A DNA stretch of 51,447 nt, taken from positions 1-51,447 of the forward strand of contig NZ_MASS01000032.1 of NCBI RefSeq assembly GCF_001707885.1, given 5' to 3'. The DNA is from Desulfosporosinus cupriresistens. GTDB taxonomy: Bacteria > Bacillota > Desulfitobacteriia > Desulfitobacteriales > Desulfitobacteriaceae. Every line of letters starts with the position of its first letter. Position 1 is the first letter of the stretch. Shown here piece after piece: positions 23,926 to 31,270 of the stretch. A program made the translations under genes and the position numbers. Under the pieces are notes generated by a model. That model had not been told where the DNA came from and searched no databases. It was given only the letters and a program-made list of their open reading frames with translations.

Positions 23926-23975
23926 AGAGAGGTGTTGCGAAACTTCAGTTTCGCAACACCTCTCTTCTTTTCTCT
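23926..23975 (+). terminator. Strong terminator after the RCC1/CWB2 gene
   Basis: An 18-bp perfect stem (23926-23943 with 23948-23965) closes on a TTCA loop and is followed by a T/C-rich tract. It sits between convergent genes and could stop transcription from both sides. Confidence 0.9.
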
Positions 23976-23999
23976 TTTAATCATTGAGATCTCACAGAC

Positions 24000-24584
24000 T
24001 TAGGAAAGTTCTCCTTTTAATCCAATACTTTCGGCTACATTTTGCATACCTTTGATTGTTTCTCCGATGATATAGTCAAGTTCCATACCCAGCATTTTTG
24101 TCCCTTGCTCAATGACTTCCCGGTTTACACCTGCAGCAAAGCTTTTCTGCTTCCACTTCTTTTTGACCGATTTAAGTTCAAGGTCAAGGATGCTCTTGCT
24201 TGGTCGTAAGAGAGCCGTAGCCGCAATTAAACCAGTTAGTTCATCGATGGTGTATAAAATCTTCTCCATCCTATGAATAGGTTCAACATTGCAGCATATC
24301 CCCCAACCATGACTTTCCACTGCATGGATATAGTCCTCGGGCCAGTTATGTTCTATAAGTATTTCCCTAACCTTTAGGCAGTGTTGTTCAGGATACATTT
24401 CGTAGTCAACATCGTGGAGCAACCCGATAATGCCCCACTTTTCCTTTTCGACTTCTCCTAGAATATCGGCAAAATGAAGCATAACGGCTTCGACAGCCAG
24501 AGCATGCATGATCAGGCTCTGATTTTTATTGTACTTAGTCAAAAGATCGTAGGCTTCTTCTCTTGTTGGTACCATCTGTTCCAC
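24000..24584 (-). CDS. HD-domain hydrolase
   Basis: This protein of about 194 residues has the HD-domain set: an early MHALAVEAVM histidine, GLLHDVDYEMYPEQH with the HD pair, and AVESHGWG. This pattern is common in small HDIG proteins of Clostridia, probably acting on a nucleotide or phosphate ester. I prefer GTG 24584 because GAGGAG lies 9 bases upstream; an ATG at 24608 is possible. Nothing in the neighbourhood points to a substrate. Confidence 0.82.
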   Translation of the reverse strand: MEQMVPTREEAYDLLTKYNKNQSLIMHALAVEAVMLHFADILGEVEKEKWGIIGLLHDVDYEMYPEQHCLKVREILIEHNWPEDYIHAVESHGWGICCNVEPIHRMEKILYTIDELTGLIAATALLRPSKSILDLELKSVKKKWKQKSFAAGVNREVIEQGTKMLGMELDYIIGETIKGMQNVAESIGLKGELS

Positions 24585-24719
24585 GCTAACTTTCTCCTCA
24601 TGATTCATTTTTAAAAAAAAAATCCTTAATAACTTTATTGTCAACTTGAAAGGAATTAACTATGTCCTAAGGATTGAACACTCCTCTAAACTTTACGCAA
24701 CCTTTTATGCCTAATTAGT

Positions 24720-25040
24720 CTAGTGTAGAAACTTATCCAATCCCCAGAACACACTCATCCCAAACACGATTCCCATAAAAAGATTTGGAACAAATCGAGC
24801 AAAAAGAAATGTTAAGAGACCCGCCCATAAATAGGGATTATGGATTACAACGATCGAACCTTCTGGTGTCACTAGCTCCGGAATGACTAAGGCAGCCAGT
24901 AAGGCAATCGGAACCAATTCTATAAAATCTCGGATAAAACCATGGACATTTTTTCCCTTGAACAGCAGGAAAGGTAAAACACGTGCGCCATAAGTGACTA
25001 TAGTCATCAATAGAATTGTCTCCAAAAATTGGATAGGCAT
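24720..25040 (-). CDS. azlD: AzlD-family branched-chain amino acid export subunit
   Basis: This 106-residue protein has four hydrophobic segments and the AzlD pattern TYGARVLPFLLF near the N-terminus and VIPELVTPEG in the middle. AzlD works with AzlC as a two-part exporter of branched-chain or other amino acids. The start ATG 25040 follows GGGAGAAG; the upstream part of the frame overlaps azlC. It is 13 bases after azlC. Confidence 0.9.
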   Translation of the reverse strand: MPIQFLETILLMTIVTYGARVLPFLLFKGKNVHGFIRDFIELVPIALLAALVIPELVTPEGSIVVIHNPYLWAGLLTFLFARFVPNLFMGIVFGMSVFWGLDKFLH

Positions 25041-25053
25041 AGAACTCTTCTCC

Positions 25054-25803
25054 CTACTTGTTAAGCTTATCGTTTGACCTTTTGCCGGCAATCGAAAGTG
25101 TGTGTCCTCTTTGACGCCACCATGCCCCAGTCCCAGCTGCCAATGCCACACTTAAGATAAGATAAATCTTTCCAGGGATGAGCAACTTAAAGACGACGGC
25201 AAGTAGTGCAGCTAGAAGATATGTCATGGCATTTTTTCTGGTTATTGAGGTCGTCGTTAAAATAATAAATAAGGCCAAAAGAGCAAATTGGAAACCTGAA
25301 AATTGAATAGGGAGCCATCTCCCAATCAGACCACCAAGAATCGTAAAAACAAACCAGGAAGCGAAAGCGCCCAGGTTAATCCCCAACATAACCTGGCGGC
25401 GGTCTTCTTCTCGGACTACCTCCTTGAGAACTTTCGTGTTGAGCACGAAAGTTTCATCAGTGAGCCCGTGGGCCAAGCCTAAAGACCAAGACAAAGTTCT
25501 TGTTGGGAAAAAAGGAACAACCGAGACGCTCATCAGCACATGGCGAATATTGACAATGAGTGTGGTTAAGCCAATCATCCAGACGGTAGCTCCTTGATGA
25601 AGCATTTCAATCGCGATGAACTGTGACGCACCTGCAAAAACAAAGAAAGACATCAGTCCAGCTTCCCAAAAGGTTAAGCCGAACTGAGTCGCTAGAATTC
25701 CAAAGGTCACCGCCACTGGAGCATATCCAATTGCTATTGTTAACGATTGGCGCAAACCATAAGCAAAGCTCTTTCTTATTTCAAGGGATACTGCTTGATT
25801 CAT
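25054..25803 (-). CDS. azlC: AzlC-family amino acid export protein
   Basis: This 249-residue membrane protein has the AzlC signatures GYAPVAVTFGILATQFGLT, the FAGASQF motif, NIRHVLMS and GLTDETFVLN. AzlCD exports branched-chain amino acids or their analogues. Its start overlaps the end of aroA by 4 bases, so it is translated from the aro transcript. Amino acid export coupled to aromatic synthesis is a notable arrangement. Confidence 0.92.
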   Translation of the reverse strand: MNQAVSLEIRKSFAYGLRQSLTIAIGYAPVAVTFGILATQFGLTFWEAGLMSFFVFAGASQFIAIEMLHQGATVWMIGLTTLIVNIRHVLMSVSVVPFFPTRTLSWSLGLAHGLTDETFVLNTKVLKEVVREEDRRQVMLGINLGAFASWFVFTILGGLIGRWLPIQFSGFQFALLALFIILTTTSITRKNAMTYLLAALLAVVFKLLIPGKIYLILSVALAAGTGAWWRQRGHTLSIAGKRSNDKLNK

Positions 25804-27086
25804 AGAGCTACCTTCTCGATCACTGCTAAGAAATTGGGATACGATACATCAGCTGCGGCCATATCTTCCACGCTAATCCCTTCCCTGGATAACATTCCAG
25901 CAATAGCCCACGCCATAGCTAACCTATGATCTCCAAGACTACTCGCTTGTCCACCGTGCAAGGAAGGCTGCCCCTGAATGCGTAATCCATCAGGAAGTTC
26001 CTCTACCCGGGCTCCCAAAGCGGTTAATCCCTCAGCGACCGTACGGATGCGGTCCGTTTCTTTGACTCGAAGTTCTGCGGCATCCCGAATGACCGTTTCT
26101 CCTTCGGCTAGGCTTGCAGCCACAGCCAAAATTGGGATTTCATCAATCAAGCGCGGAATCATGTCTCCTCCGATTTCGATTCCTTTAAGTCGCGCAGGGC
26201 GAACACGTAACGTTGCCCTCGGCTCACCACAGACTTCCGAAACATCAATCAGCTCGATATCCGCGCCCATGCCTTTGAGCGCGTCCAATATTCCCGTACG
26301 TGTTGGGTTCACACCGACATTCGGTAAGATAATTTCTCCACGTCTAACCAAACTTCCTAAGACGAGGAAAAAAGCCGCCGATGAAATGTCACCTGGAACA
26401 GAAACATCTTGACCTGTAAGACTGCCACCACCGTGAACTCTTACCACGGTCTTATGGCTGAGCACTTCAACTCCAAACCCTCTGAGCATACGTTCTGTAT
26501 GATCTCTAGAAAGAGCCGGCTCCTCAACTTTCGTTTCTCCACTTGCTCTCAGCCCTGCTAGGATTATCGCTGATTTTACTTGTGCCGAGGCTACAGCAGT
26601 TCGAAAGGTTTGTCCTTGTAACTGACCACCACTCATCGTCAAGGGGAATTGATTACCGCCAAGACGTCCCATAAATTGAGCGCCCATCCGCTTGAGAGGA
26701 TCGGTGACCCGCCGCATAGGACGAGATCGAAGAGACTCGTCTCCAGTAAAGGTTACAGAAAAAGGGCTACCAGCCAACACACCCAACATCAGCCGCGAAG
26801 TTGTCCCCGAATTACCAGCATCAAGTACATCCGTTGGCTCCTGCCAAGCTTCCATACCTTCGCCACGAATCCAAACCTCCGTCCCTTGTCTCTGCCAAGC
26901 GACCCCCAGTTGTTTTAAACACTGAAGCGTACTTAAACAGTCCTGGCCTAATAAGAAATTCGAGACATGAGTTTCTCCATGAGCCATCCCGCCTAAGAGC
27001 GCTGCCCGATGGGAAATGGATTTATCACCCGGAACTCGGATTTCTCCTTGCACACTGGAGACCGGCTTTATAAACACGCCTCCCAT
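25800..27086 (-). CDS. aroA: 3-phosphoshikimate 1-carboxyvinyltransferase (EPSP synthase)
   Basis: AroA joins phosphoenolpyruvate to shikimate-3-phosphate. The 428-residue product has GDKSISHRAALLGG, LDAGNSGTTSRLM, RSRPMRR, the DEIPILAVAA motif with catalytic Asp, RVKETDRI and DHRLAMAWAI. The GNSGT rather than GNAGT form points to a class II-like enzyme. GGAGG lies 9 bases before ATG 27086. It ends the aroF-tyrA-aroA series and runs into azlC. Confidence 0.97.
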   Translation of the reverse strand: MGGVFIKPVSSVQGEIRVPGDKSISHRAALLGGMAHGETHVSNFLLGQDCLSTLQCLKQLGVAWQRQGTEVWIRGEGMEAWQEPTDVLDAGNSGTTSRLMLGVLAGSPFSVTFTGDESLRSRPMRRVTDPLKRMGAQFMGRLGGNQFPLTMSGGQLQGQTFRTAVASAQVKSAIILAGLRASGETKVEEPALSRDHTERMLRGFGVEVLSHKTVVRVHGGGSLTGQDVSVPGDISSAAFFLVLGSLVRRGEIILPNVGVNPTRTGILDALKGMGADIELIDVSEVCGEPRATLRVRPARLKGIEIGGDMIPRLIDEIPILAVAASLAEGETVIRDAAELRVKETDRIRTVAEGLTALGARVEELPDGLRIQGQPSLHGGQASSLGDHRLAMAWAIAGMLSREGISVEDMAAADVSYPNFLAVIEKVAL

Positions 27087-27151
27087 AGATATTAACCTCC
27101 TTAGTTATCAATCATTAATCGATTAGTTGATTCACTGTTTCTACCGTTTAC

Positions 27152-28054
27152 TTAATTGATAAATTTCCGGACCTCATGGGCCTTTCGGAACGCTTCAGCA
27201 ATATCCTCTCCAGCTCTCTGCTGAATGCATTCCCGCAACTCTTTTATTCTTTTCTCCCAAAGGGTAAGCCCATCAAGAATCGCTGGTGCATTCCTCAGCA
27301 GAACTTCCTTCCACATCTCTGGAGAACTGTCTGCAATACGCGTCAGATCTCGGAAACTCCGTCCAGCTAACTCCAGGGCCGATCCCTGCTCCTTGGAAGC
27401 ATCCTGCGTAGCTAAGGTTAGCGCCACGGCTAATAAATGGGGAATGTGACTAACCATGGCTACTTCTGCATCATGCTCCCTTGCCTCTCGAAACACTACT
27501 TTGGCTCCAAACTCTTGAACAATTCCAACCAGCTTTTGAACCACCTGTTGCGGGCAATCGACTTCAGGGGTTAAAACATAGGGATACCCCATAAAAAGTC
27601 CGGGATCTGCGACTCCAAACCCGGACTGTTCCGAGCCTGTCATAGGGTGACCACCCACGAAGTGGAAGTCGCAAGAGCCATTTTGAGCATTTATTCGCGA
27701 TTTATGGCAAATCTCCATCTTTATGCTGCCAACATCGGTAACGATTGACCCCCTAGGAATTCTGCCTACTAATTGGTCATACCCTTTTGCTAAATCCTGA
27801 AGTGGAAGAGCTAAGACGACCAAATCAACTTCCAGAAAATGTGGCATTTCCGTCCAACCTGCCTGGATCCATCCCCTACGTACAGCTTCATCGATACTGG
27901 CCTCCTCCGGGTCGACGGCAAAAACTTCCCATCCAATCCGATGTAAAGCACCTGCCCAAGACCCGCCGATCAGCCCTAAGCCGAAGATGCAGGCCTTCGG
28001 AATACGAAGGCCTGACCATCCCGGCGTTAAAATCACCTCTGGACTATCTAACAC
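27152..28054 (-). CDS. tyrA: Prephenate dehydrogenase
   Basis: TyrA oxidises prephenate to 4-hydroxyphenylpyruvate on the way to tyrosine. The 300-residue product has the Rossmann motif [35 protein letters not shown] (with the catalytic His) and the all-alpha C-terminal dimer region. There is no ACT domain, so feedback control in the protein is not evident. GTG 28054 follows GGGGGAAG. It overlaps the end of aroF by 7 bases. Confidence 0.96.
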   Translation of the reverse strand: MLDSPEVILTPGWSGLRIPKACIFGLGLIGGSWAGALHRIGWEVFAVDPEEASIDEAVRRGWIQAGWTEMPHFLEVDLVVLALPLQDLAKGYDQLVGRIPRGSIVTDVGSIKMEICHKSRINAQNGSCDFHFVGGHPMTGSEQSGFGVADPGLFMGYPYVLTPEVDCPQQVVQKLVGIVQEFGAKVVFREAREHDAEVAMVSHIPHLLAVALTLATQDASKEQGSALELAGRSFRDLTRIADSSPEMWKEVLLRNAPAILDGLTLWEKRIKELRECIQQRAGEDIAEAFRKAHEVRKFIN

Positions 28055-29079
28055 GAACTCACTTCCCCCAATCTGCGATCTAGTGCGGAAGTAAGCCTAG
28101 CCAAATCATCCATCATACTTCGGAACTTTTCAGGTGTTAAGGACTGTTTTCCGTCAGAGACAGCCTTTTCCGGATGTGGGTGAACTTCAACAATCAAACC
28201 ATCAGCTCCTGCAGCTAAAGCTGCTTTCGCCATAGGATGTACTAGTTGCCACCGCCCGGTTCCATGACTTGGGTCAATAATGACCGGTAAGTGAGAAAGG
28301 GAATGCAGAGCAGGAACCATGCTCAAATCAAGCGTATTTCGCGTATAACTTTCAAAGGTTCGAATGCCCCGTTCACAGAACATTACTTGGTAATTTCCTC
28401 CGGCCATAATATATTCTGCTGCCATCATCCATTCCTCTAAGGTTGCAGACGGCCCTCTTTTGAGGAGGACAGGTTTTCCACATTTGGCCACTTCTTTGAG
28501 CAGAACAAAGTTTTGCATGTTCCGAGCACCGATTTGGAGAATATCCGCATACTCCGCTACCAAAGAAACGTCCTTGGCGTCAATTACCTCTGTAATCACC
28601 ATCAGTCCCGTCTCATCGCGAGCTTCAGCCAAATAGCGCAATCCTTCTTCCTCTAATCCTTGAAAAGAATAGGGAGAAGTACGCGGTTTGAAGGCACCAC
28701 CTCGTAAAAAGGTTGCCCCAGCCGCGCGCACAGCATGAGCAGATTCCAAGATCTGTGCTCTACTTTCCACAGCACAAGGTCCTGCCATAACGTGGACCGT
28801 ATTACCTCCAATCTCTAGTCCTCCAACACGGATAATAGTATCTTCAGGGTGAAACTCACGACTGACTAATTTATATGGTGCCAAAATAGGCACTACTTTT
28901 TCCACCCAAGGTAATGCTTCTAAATCAAGAGCTTCAATCCGCTGGCGATCTCCAATTGCCCCCATGATCGTTTTCTCCACACCTTGGGAGAGATGCACTT
29001 TGAAGCCCCCTTCTGTTAACCGTGTGGAAACCTCTTCAATTTGCTCCGCCGTCGAACCCATTTTCAAAACAATAATCAT
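28048..29079 (-). CDS. aroF: 3-deoxy-7-phosphoheptulonate (DAHP) synthase
   Basis: This is the first step of the shikimate pathway: erythrose-4-phosphate plus phosphoenolpyruvate. The 343-residue protein has an N-terminal ferredoxin-like regulatory domain of about 70 residues and the class I-beta barrel with [47 protein letters not shown] and IDPSHGTG. The N-terminal domain is used in related enzymes for tyrosine/phenylalanine feedback. The ATG follows AAAGGGGTCGGAG. A long structured leader with a terminator lies upstream. Confidence 0.97.
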   Translation of the reverse strand: MIIVLKMGSTAEQIEEVSTRLTEGGFKVHLSQGVEKTIMGAIGDRQRIEALDLEALPWVEKVVPILAPYKLVSREFHPEDTIIRVGGLEIGGNTVHVMAGPCAVESRAQILESAHAVRAAGATFLRGGAFKPRTSPYSFQGLEEEGLRYLAEARDETGLMVITEVIDAKDVSLVAEYADILQIGARNMQNFVLLKEVAKCGKPVLLKRGPSATLEEWMMAAEYIMAGGNYQVMFCERGIRTFESYTRNTLDLSMVPALHSLSHLPVIIDPSHGTGRWQLVHPMAKAALAAGADGLIVEVHPHPEKAVSDGKQSLTPEKFRSMMDDLARLTSALDRRLGEVSSC

Positions 29080-29093
29080 TCTCTCCGACCCCT

Positions 29094-29184
29094 TTCTACC
29101 ATACTACATTATTTGTACTAGTTTCTAAAATATACAGCGCTTGAGTCTCATGGGTTTTTCTACCATACTGCATAATTTTGACTA
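29094..29184. repeat. 27-base direct repeats directly upstream of aroF
   Basis: Two imperfect direct repeats lie at 29094-29120 and 29158-29184, 64 bases apart, sharing TTCTACCATACT and a following AT-rich part with about four changes. The first ends just before the aroF Shine-Dalgarno sequence. On the mRNA each contains UAG triplets (…GUAGUAUGGUAGAA). They may be regulator binding sites, or a duplication of a leader segment. Confidence 0.5.
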
Positions 29185-29210
29185 CCTTGTCTCAGCTTTT
29201 TCTAGGTAAA

Positions 29211-29264
29211 GACAAGGGGACGATTCTCCAGTCTAACTTGAGACAGGAGAACCGTCCTCTTGTC
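29211..29264. repeat. REP-like hairpin upstream of aroF
   Basis: A 24-bp arm (29211-29234) and its inverted copy (29241-29264) differ at three places and enclose a 6-base loop. The right arm carries GGAGAACCGTCC. I recall sequences of the type GGGACGGTTCTCCTGTC as abundant dispersed repeats in Desulfotomaculum-like and related Firmicutes genomes, some linked to REP-associated transposases. There is no T-run. Only one copy is in this window. Confidence 0.55.
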
Positions 29265-29325
29265 TCTAAATTACATTTTTAATCCTTCCCTACTTCAGTT
29301 TAACGACTTTAATAAAAAAGTTATA

Positions 29326-29353
29326 CAAAAAGACGCCCTGAATAGAGGGCGCC
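29326..29353 (-). terminator. Leader terminator between aroH and aroF
   Basis: On the minus strand an 8-bp stem (GGCGCCCT with AGGGCGTC, one wobble) closes on CTATTC and is followed by five T. It lies 222 bases after the aroH stop and about 245 bases before the aroF start. It may simply end the hutP-aroH transcript or act as an attenuator for aroF. Just upstream on the transcript (29395-29358) the RNA is rich in NAG triplets. Confidence 0.75.
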
Positions 29354-29357
29354 ATAA

Positions 29358-29475
29358 CTCTTAATCGCTCCCGTCCTACTATCCTACTTAACTTAGGCAA
29401 GTCCTTCTCCACGAAGCACCCACTAAAAATTAAAGGTACCATCCTACATAAGCTTTGCCAAACAAAGCTTTTCAA
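29358..29475 (-). promoter_or_regulatory. Candidate antitermination leader with NAG triplets
   Basis: On the transcript of the minus strand, 29395 to 29358 contains AAG, AAG, UAG, UAG, UAG, GAG, AAG in 38 bases, directly before the terminator. HutP of Bacillus binds NAG-repeat RNA beside a terminator. Upstream lie an 8-bp hairpin (AAGCTTTG/CAAAGCTT, around 29449-29470) and GGATGGTACC, which resembles part of a T-box, but without the following GCG and without a clear specifier stem. Control by either mechanism is a hypothesis. Confidence 0.3.
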
Positions 29476-29574
29476 TATATGACTAAGTTAAAATTCTAAA
29501 TTTAAACCATCTTACCACAGAAAGGGCTATCCTCACAACCCCTTTAACAAGATTAAATCCCACTGTCATCCTTC

Positions 29575-29943
29575 TTAATTATCAGCATCAATAAGATCTT
29601 TGCGTAAAAAAACGGCATTGCGTAAAAAGATATGCCGAATTTCCCTTTGACTTCGCGTAGTATTAACGTGTAATAACACTCTAATGCAGTGTGAGAGTGA
29701 ACCAGGCACCGGGATTTCTGTCGCACAAAGTAGCGGTACCAGCTGCCAACCTATGCCACGTGCGCTAGACGCAGGAAAATCAGCATTTAGATCAGATGTA
29801 ACGGTAAAAATGGCACTAACTAGGTCTTCTGTGCAAAGCTGATTTTCTGCTAGCATCATTTGCAAAAGTTCTTGGGTCGCTTCCCGAATTTCCTCGGCAT
29901 CATTGCGATCTACTGTCGTCGCACCTCTAATTCCTCGTACCAT
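29575..29943 (-). CDS. aroH: Chorismate mutase, AroH type
   Basis: Monofunctional AroH converts chorismate to prephenate, the substrate of TyrA downstream. The 122-residue product begins VRGIRGATTVDRNDAEEI and has LVSAIFTVTSDLNADFPA, then RVLLHVNT, matching the trimeric Bacillus AroH fold. The active-site Arg in RGIRGATT and the LHV segment are present. GGGAGG precedes ATG. It follows the HutP-family gene by 12 bases and is probably cotranscribed with it. Confidence 0.96.
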   Translation of the reverse strand: MVRGIRGATTVDRNDAEEIREATQELLQMMLAENQLCTEDLVSAIFTVTSDLNADFPASSARGIGWQLVPLLCATEIPVPGSLSHCIRVLLHVNTTRSQREIRHIFLRNAVFLRKDLIDADN

Positions 29944-29955
29944 GCTCTACCTCCC

Positions 29956-30378
29956 TTATTCTTTGGGAGCAACGCGATGTCCTAATCCCACTGCTACCTC
30001 ATCCAAATGTAATAACCCGATACCAAAAAAGATTGCCACGCTTAAATGATCATCTTGACGAGCGATTCCAATCTTTCCGCCAATATTCAAACCAATGGCT
30101 TTGCTCATAATTTGGCTTAAAGCCTCGCGAGTAGCACCAGCTACTGCACCTTCATCCCCATGTGTCTCTTGAATAGCTCCTTCGCGTTTAGCGGCTACTA
30201 TGGCGCGTTCTACAATCTTGCGGACTGAACTGATGTACTCACCACCGTAGTCTACCGCGGCAGTTTTGATTCCCAGACGTAAATATGACTCTTTTAAATG
30301 AGTTTCTTCTTCACGACTCTCTGTCATAGACATCTTTAATGCAGCGAGTGCAATTTTCTTACTCTGTGCCTTCATCAT
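29956..30378 (-). CDS. HutP-family protein lacking the usual metal-binding histidines
   Basis: This 140-residue protein aligns by eye with B. subtilis HutP, an RNA-binding antiterminator of the histidine-utilisation operon. Shared parts include a GxIQxxG-like segment (EGAIQETHGDEGA), ATREALSQ and the C-terminal VAVGLGH. As I recall, HutP binds Mg2+ and L-histidine through His73, His77 and His138; the aligned positions here are Gly77, Gly81 and Leu. No hut gene is in the window. It is instead followed by aroH and the aro leader, so a different effector and target are plausible. AAGGAAGAGC precedes ATG. Confidence 0.8.
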   Translation of the reverse strand: MMKAQSKKIALAALKMSMTESREEETHLKESYLRLGIKTAAVDYGGEYISSVRKIVERAIVAAKREGAIQETHGDEGAVAGATREALSQIMSKAIGLNIGGKIGIARQDDHLSVAIFFGIGLLHLDEVAVGLGHRVAPKE

Positions 30379-30421
30379 GCTCTTCCTTTCCCTTAAATTT
30401 ACACTGACCCGCTGGCCAAGG

Positions 30422-30499
30422 AGTCGAACAGAACGTTCGAGATTAGAGCATCGCCCGAAGACACTGTCTTCGCACGTATTAGCCTTCTTGCAGGATGGC
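30422..30499. repeat. Double-hairpin dispersed repeat, copy B
   Basis: It has the same structure as copy A: TCGAAC/GTTCGA hairpin, then CGAAGACA-C-TGTCTTCG palindrome. Bases 30452-30499 are identical to 18936-18983. TGGCCAAG occurs on both sides (30413-30420 and 30511-30518), echoing the flanking direct repeats of copy A. It lies upstream of the HutP-family gene. The region 30500-30768 holds this repeat's right flank and a terminator but no gene. Confidence 0.8.
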
Positions 30500-30528
30500 T
30501 AGATGCCGTATGGCCAAGTGTCACTAAT

Positions 30529-30552
30529 AAAAAGACACCTTTCAGGTGCCTT
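30529..30552 (-). terminator. Terminator after the membrane-anchored protein gene
   Basis: GGCACCT and AGGTGTC form a 7-bp stem with GAA loop on the minus strand, followed by five T. The plus strand also has a T-run a few bases on, so it may be partly bidirectional. It ends the transcript of the genes at 31271 and 30769 and separates it from hutP-aroH. Confidence 0.75.
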
Positions 30553-30768
30553 CGTTTTTTCAGAAAACCGTCTCACCGTTCTTCAATCCTACAATTATGT
30601 TTCGTACAAGCCCTCTTTTAAAAAATTGTGATTTAAAGGTTCGCTTTTTCCGCCCTACCGTACTACCCTCCTTTTCTCACCTACAGGAATAAAATGCATT
30701 CCAGTTGGTAAATAAAGAAAAAACTCTAGTTGCTGCAATTATAGTACGCCAACACGTCATTTGCAACA

Positions 30769-31233
30769 CTACGGCCTCACTGTCAAGTTTTGAATATCAC
30801 CCTGCAATACCACTGTCTGATTCTGACGGGGTTCAAGCAATTGGGAATCTTTTTTTAAGACCTGAACCCTTACTGTCTGAGACACGCCTATCCCGTCCAA
30901 CTGAATTTGACCGGATTGAACCATTATTTGCTGTTCCCCTTTTGCTAAACTAGCAATAACTTGCCCGTTTTGAATCACAAGAATCGGAGCGGGGGGTGTC
31001 GCTTTTAAAGTCACTTGCCAGGTCTTGACCAATTTTGCAAGAGAAGGCAATTCCAATGGTGGTGCTTCGACCTTTGACGCCACCGCCATATAGAATTGAA
31101 GCGGATCCCTTACCGCACTTAGCTGCATTACTATAAGTAATACCGATGCCAGAACCATTACCCTGATGATCCGGCGTTCCCCCCGCTGTACTGTGTTCCA
31201 CATCCATTCTAATACACTCTCTCTACGACGCAC
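30769..31233 (-). CDS. Membrane-anchored hypothetical protein
   Basis: This product of about 154 residues has an arginine-rich N-terminus, one membrane segment (IRVMVLASVLLIVMQLSA) and an extracytoplasmic beta-rich domain. That domain ends in repeated hydrophobic/Gln patterns (GQIQLDGIGVSQTVRVQVL). GTG 31233 is preferred for the GAGGTGG site just upstream. It follows the flavoprotein gene by about 37 bases on the same strand. No family is recognised. Confidence 0.65.
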   Translation of the reverse strand: MRRRESVLEWMWNTVQRGERRIIRVMVLASVLLIVMQLSAVRDPLQFYMAVASKVEAPPLELPSLAKLVKTWQVTLKATPPAPILVIQNGQVIASLAKGEQQIMVQSGQIQLDGIGVSQTVRVQVLKKDSQLLEPRQNQTVVLQGDIQNLTVRP

Positions 31234-31270
31234 GCAAACCACCTCGAAAAGAGTTTATGCAGGAGGTGGA

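Noticed and set aside
29101..29130. TrpR-like operator (GTACTAGTT) upstream of aroF
   Set aside because: Only half of the palindrome is present (GTACTAGTT then TCTA), so a TrpR site is not supported.
29290..29475. 61-codon frame in the aroF leader
   Set aside because: It runs through the hairpins and terminator and has no strong start. A leader peptide is not excluded, but no run of aromatic codons is seen.
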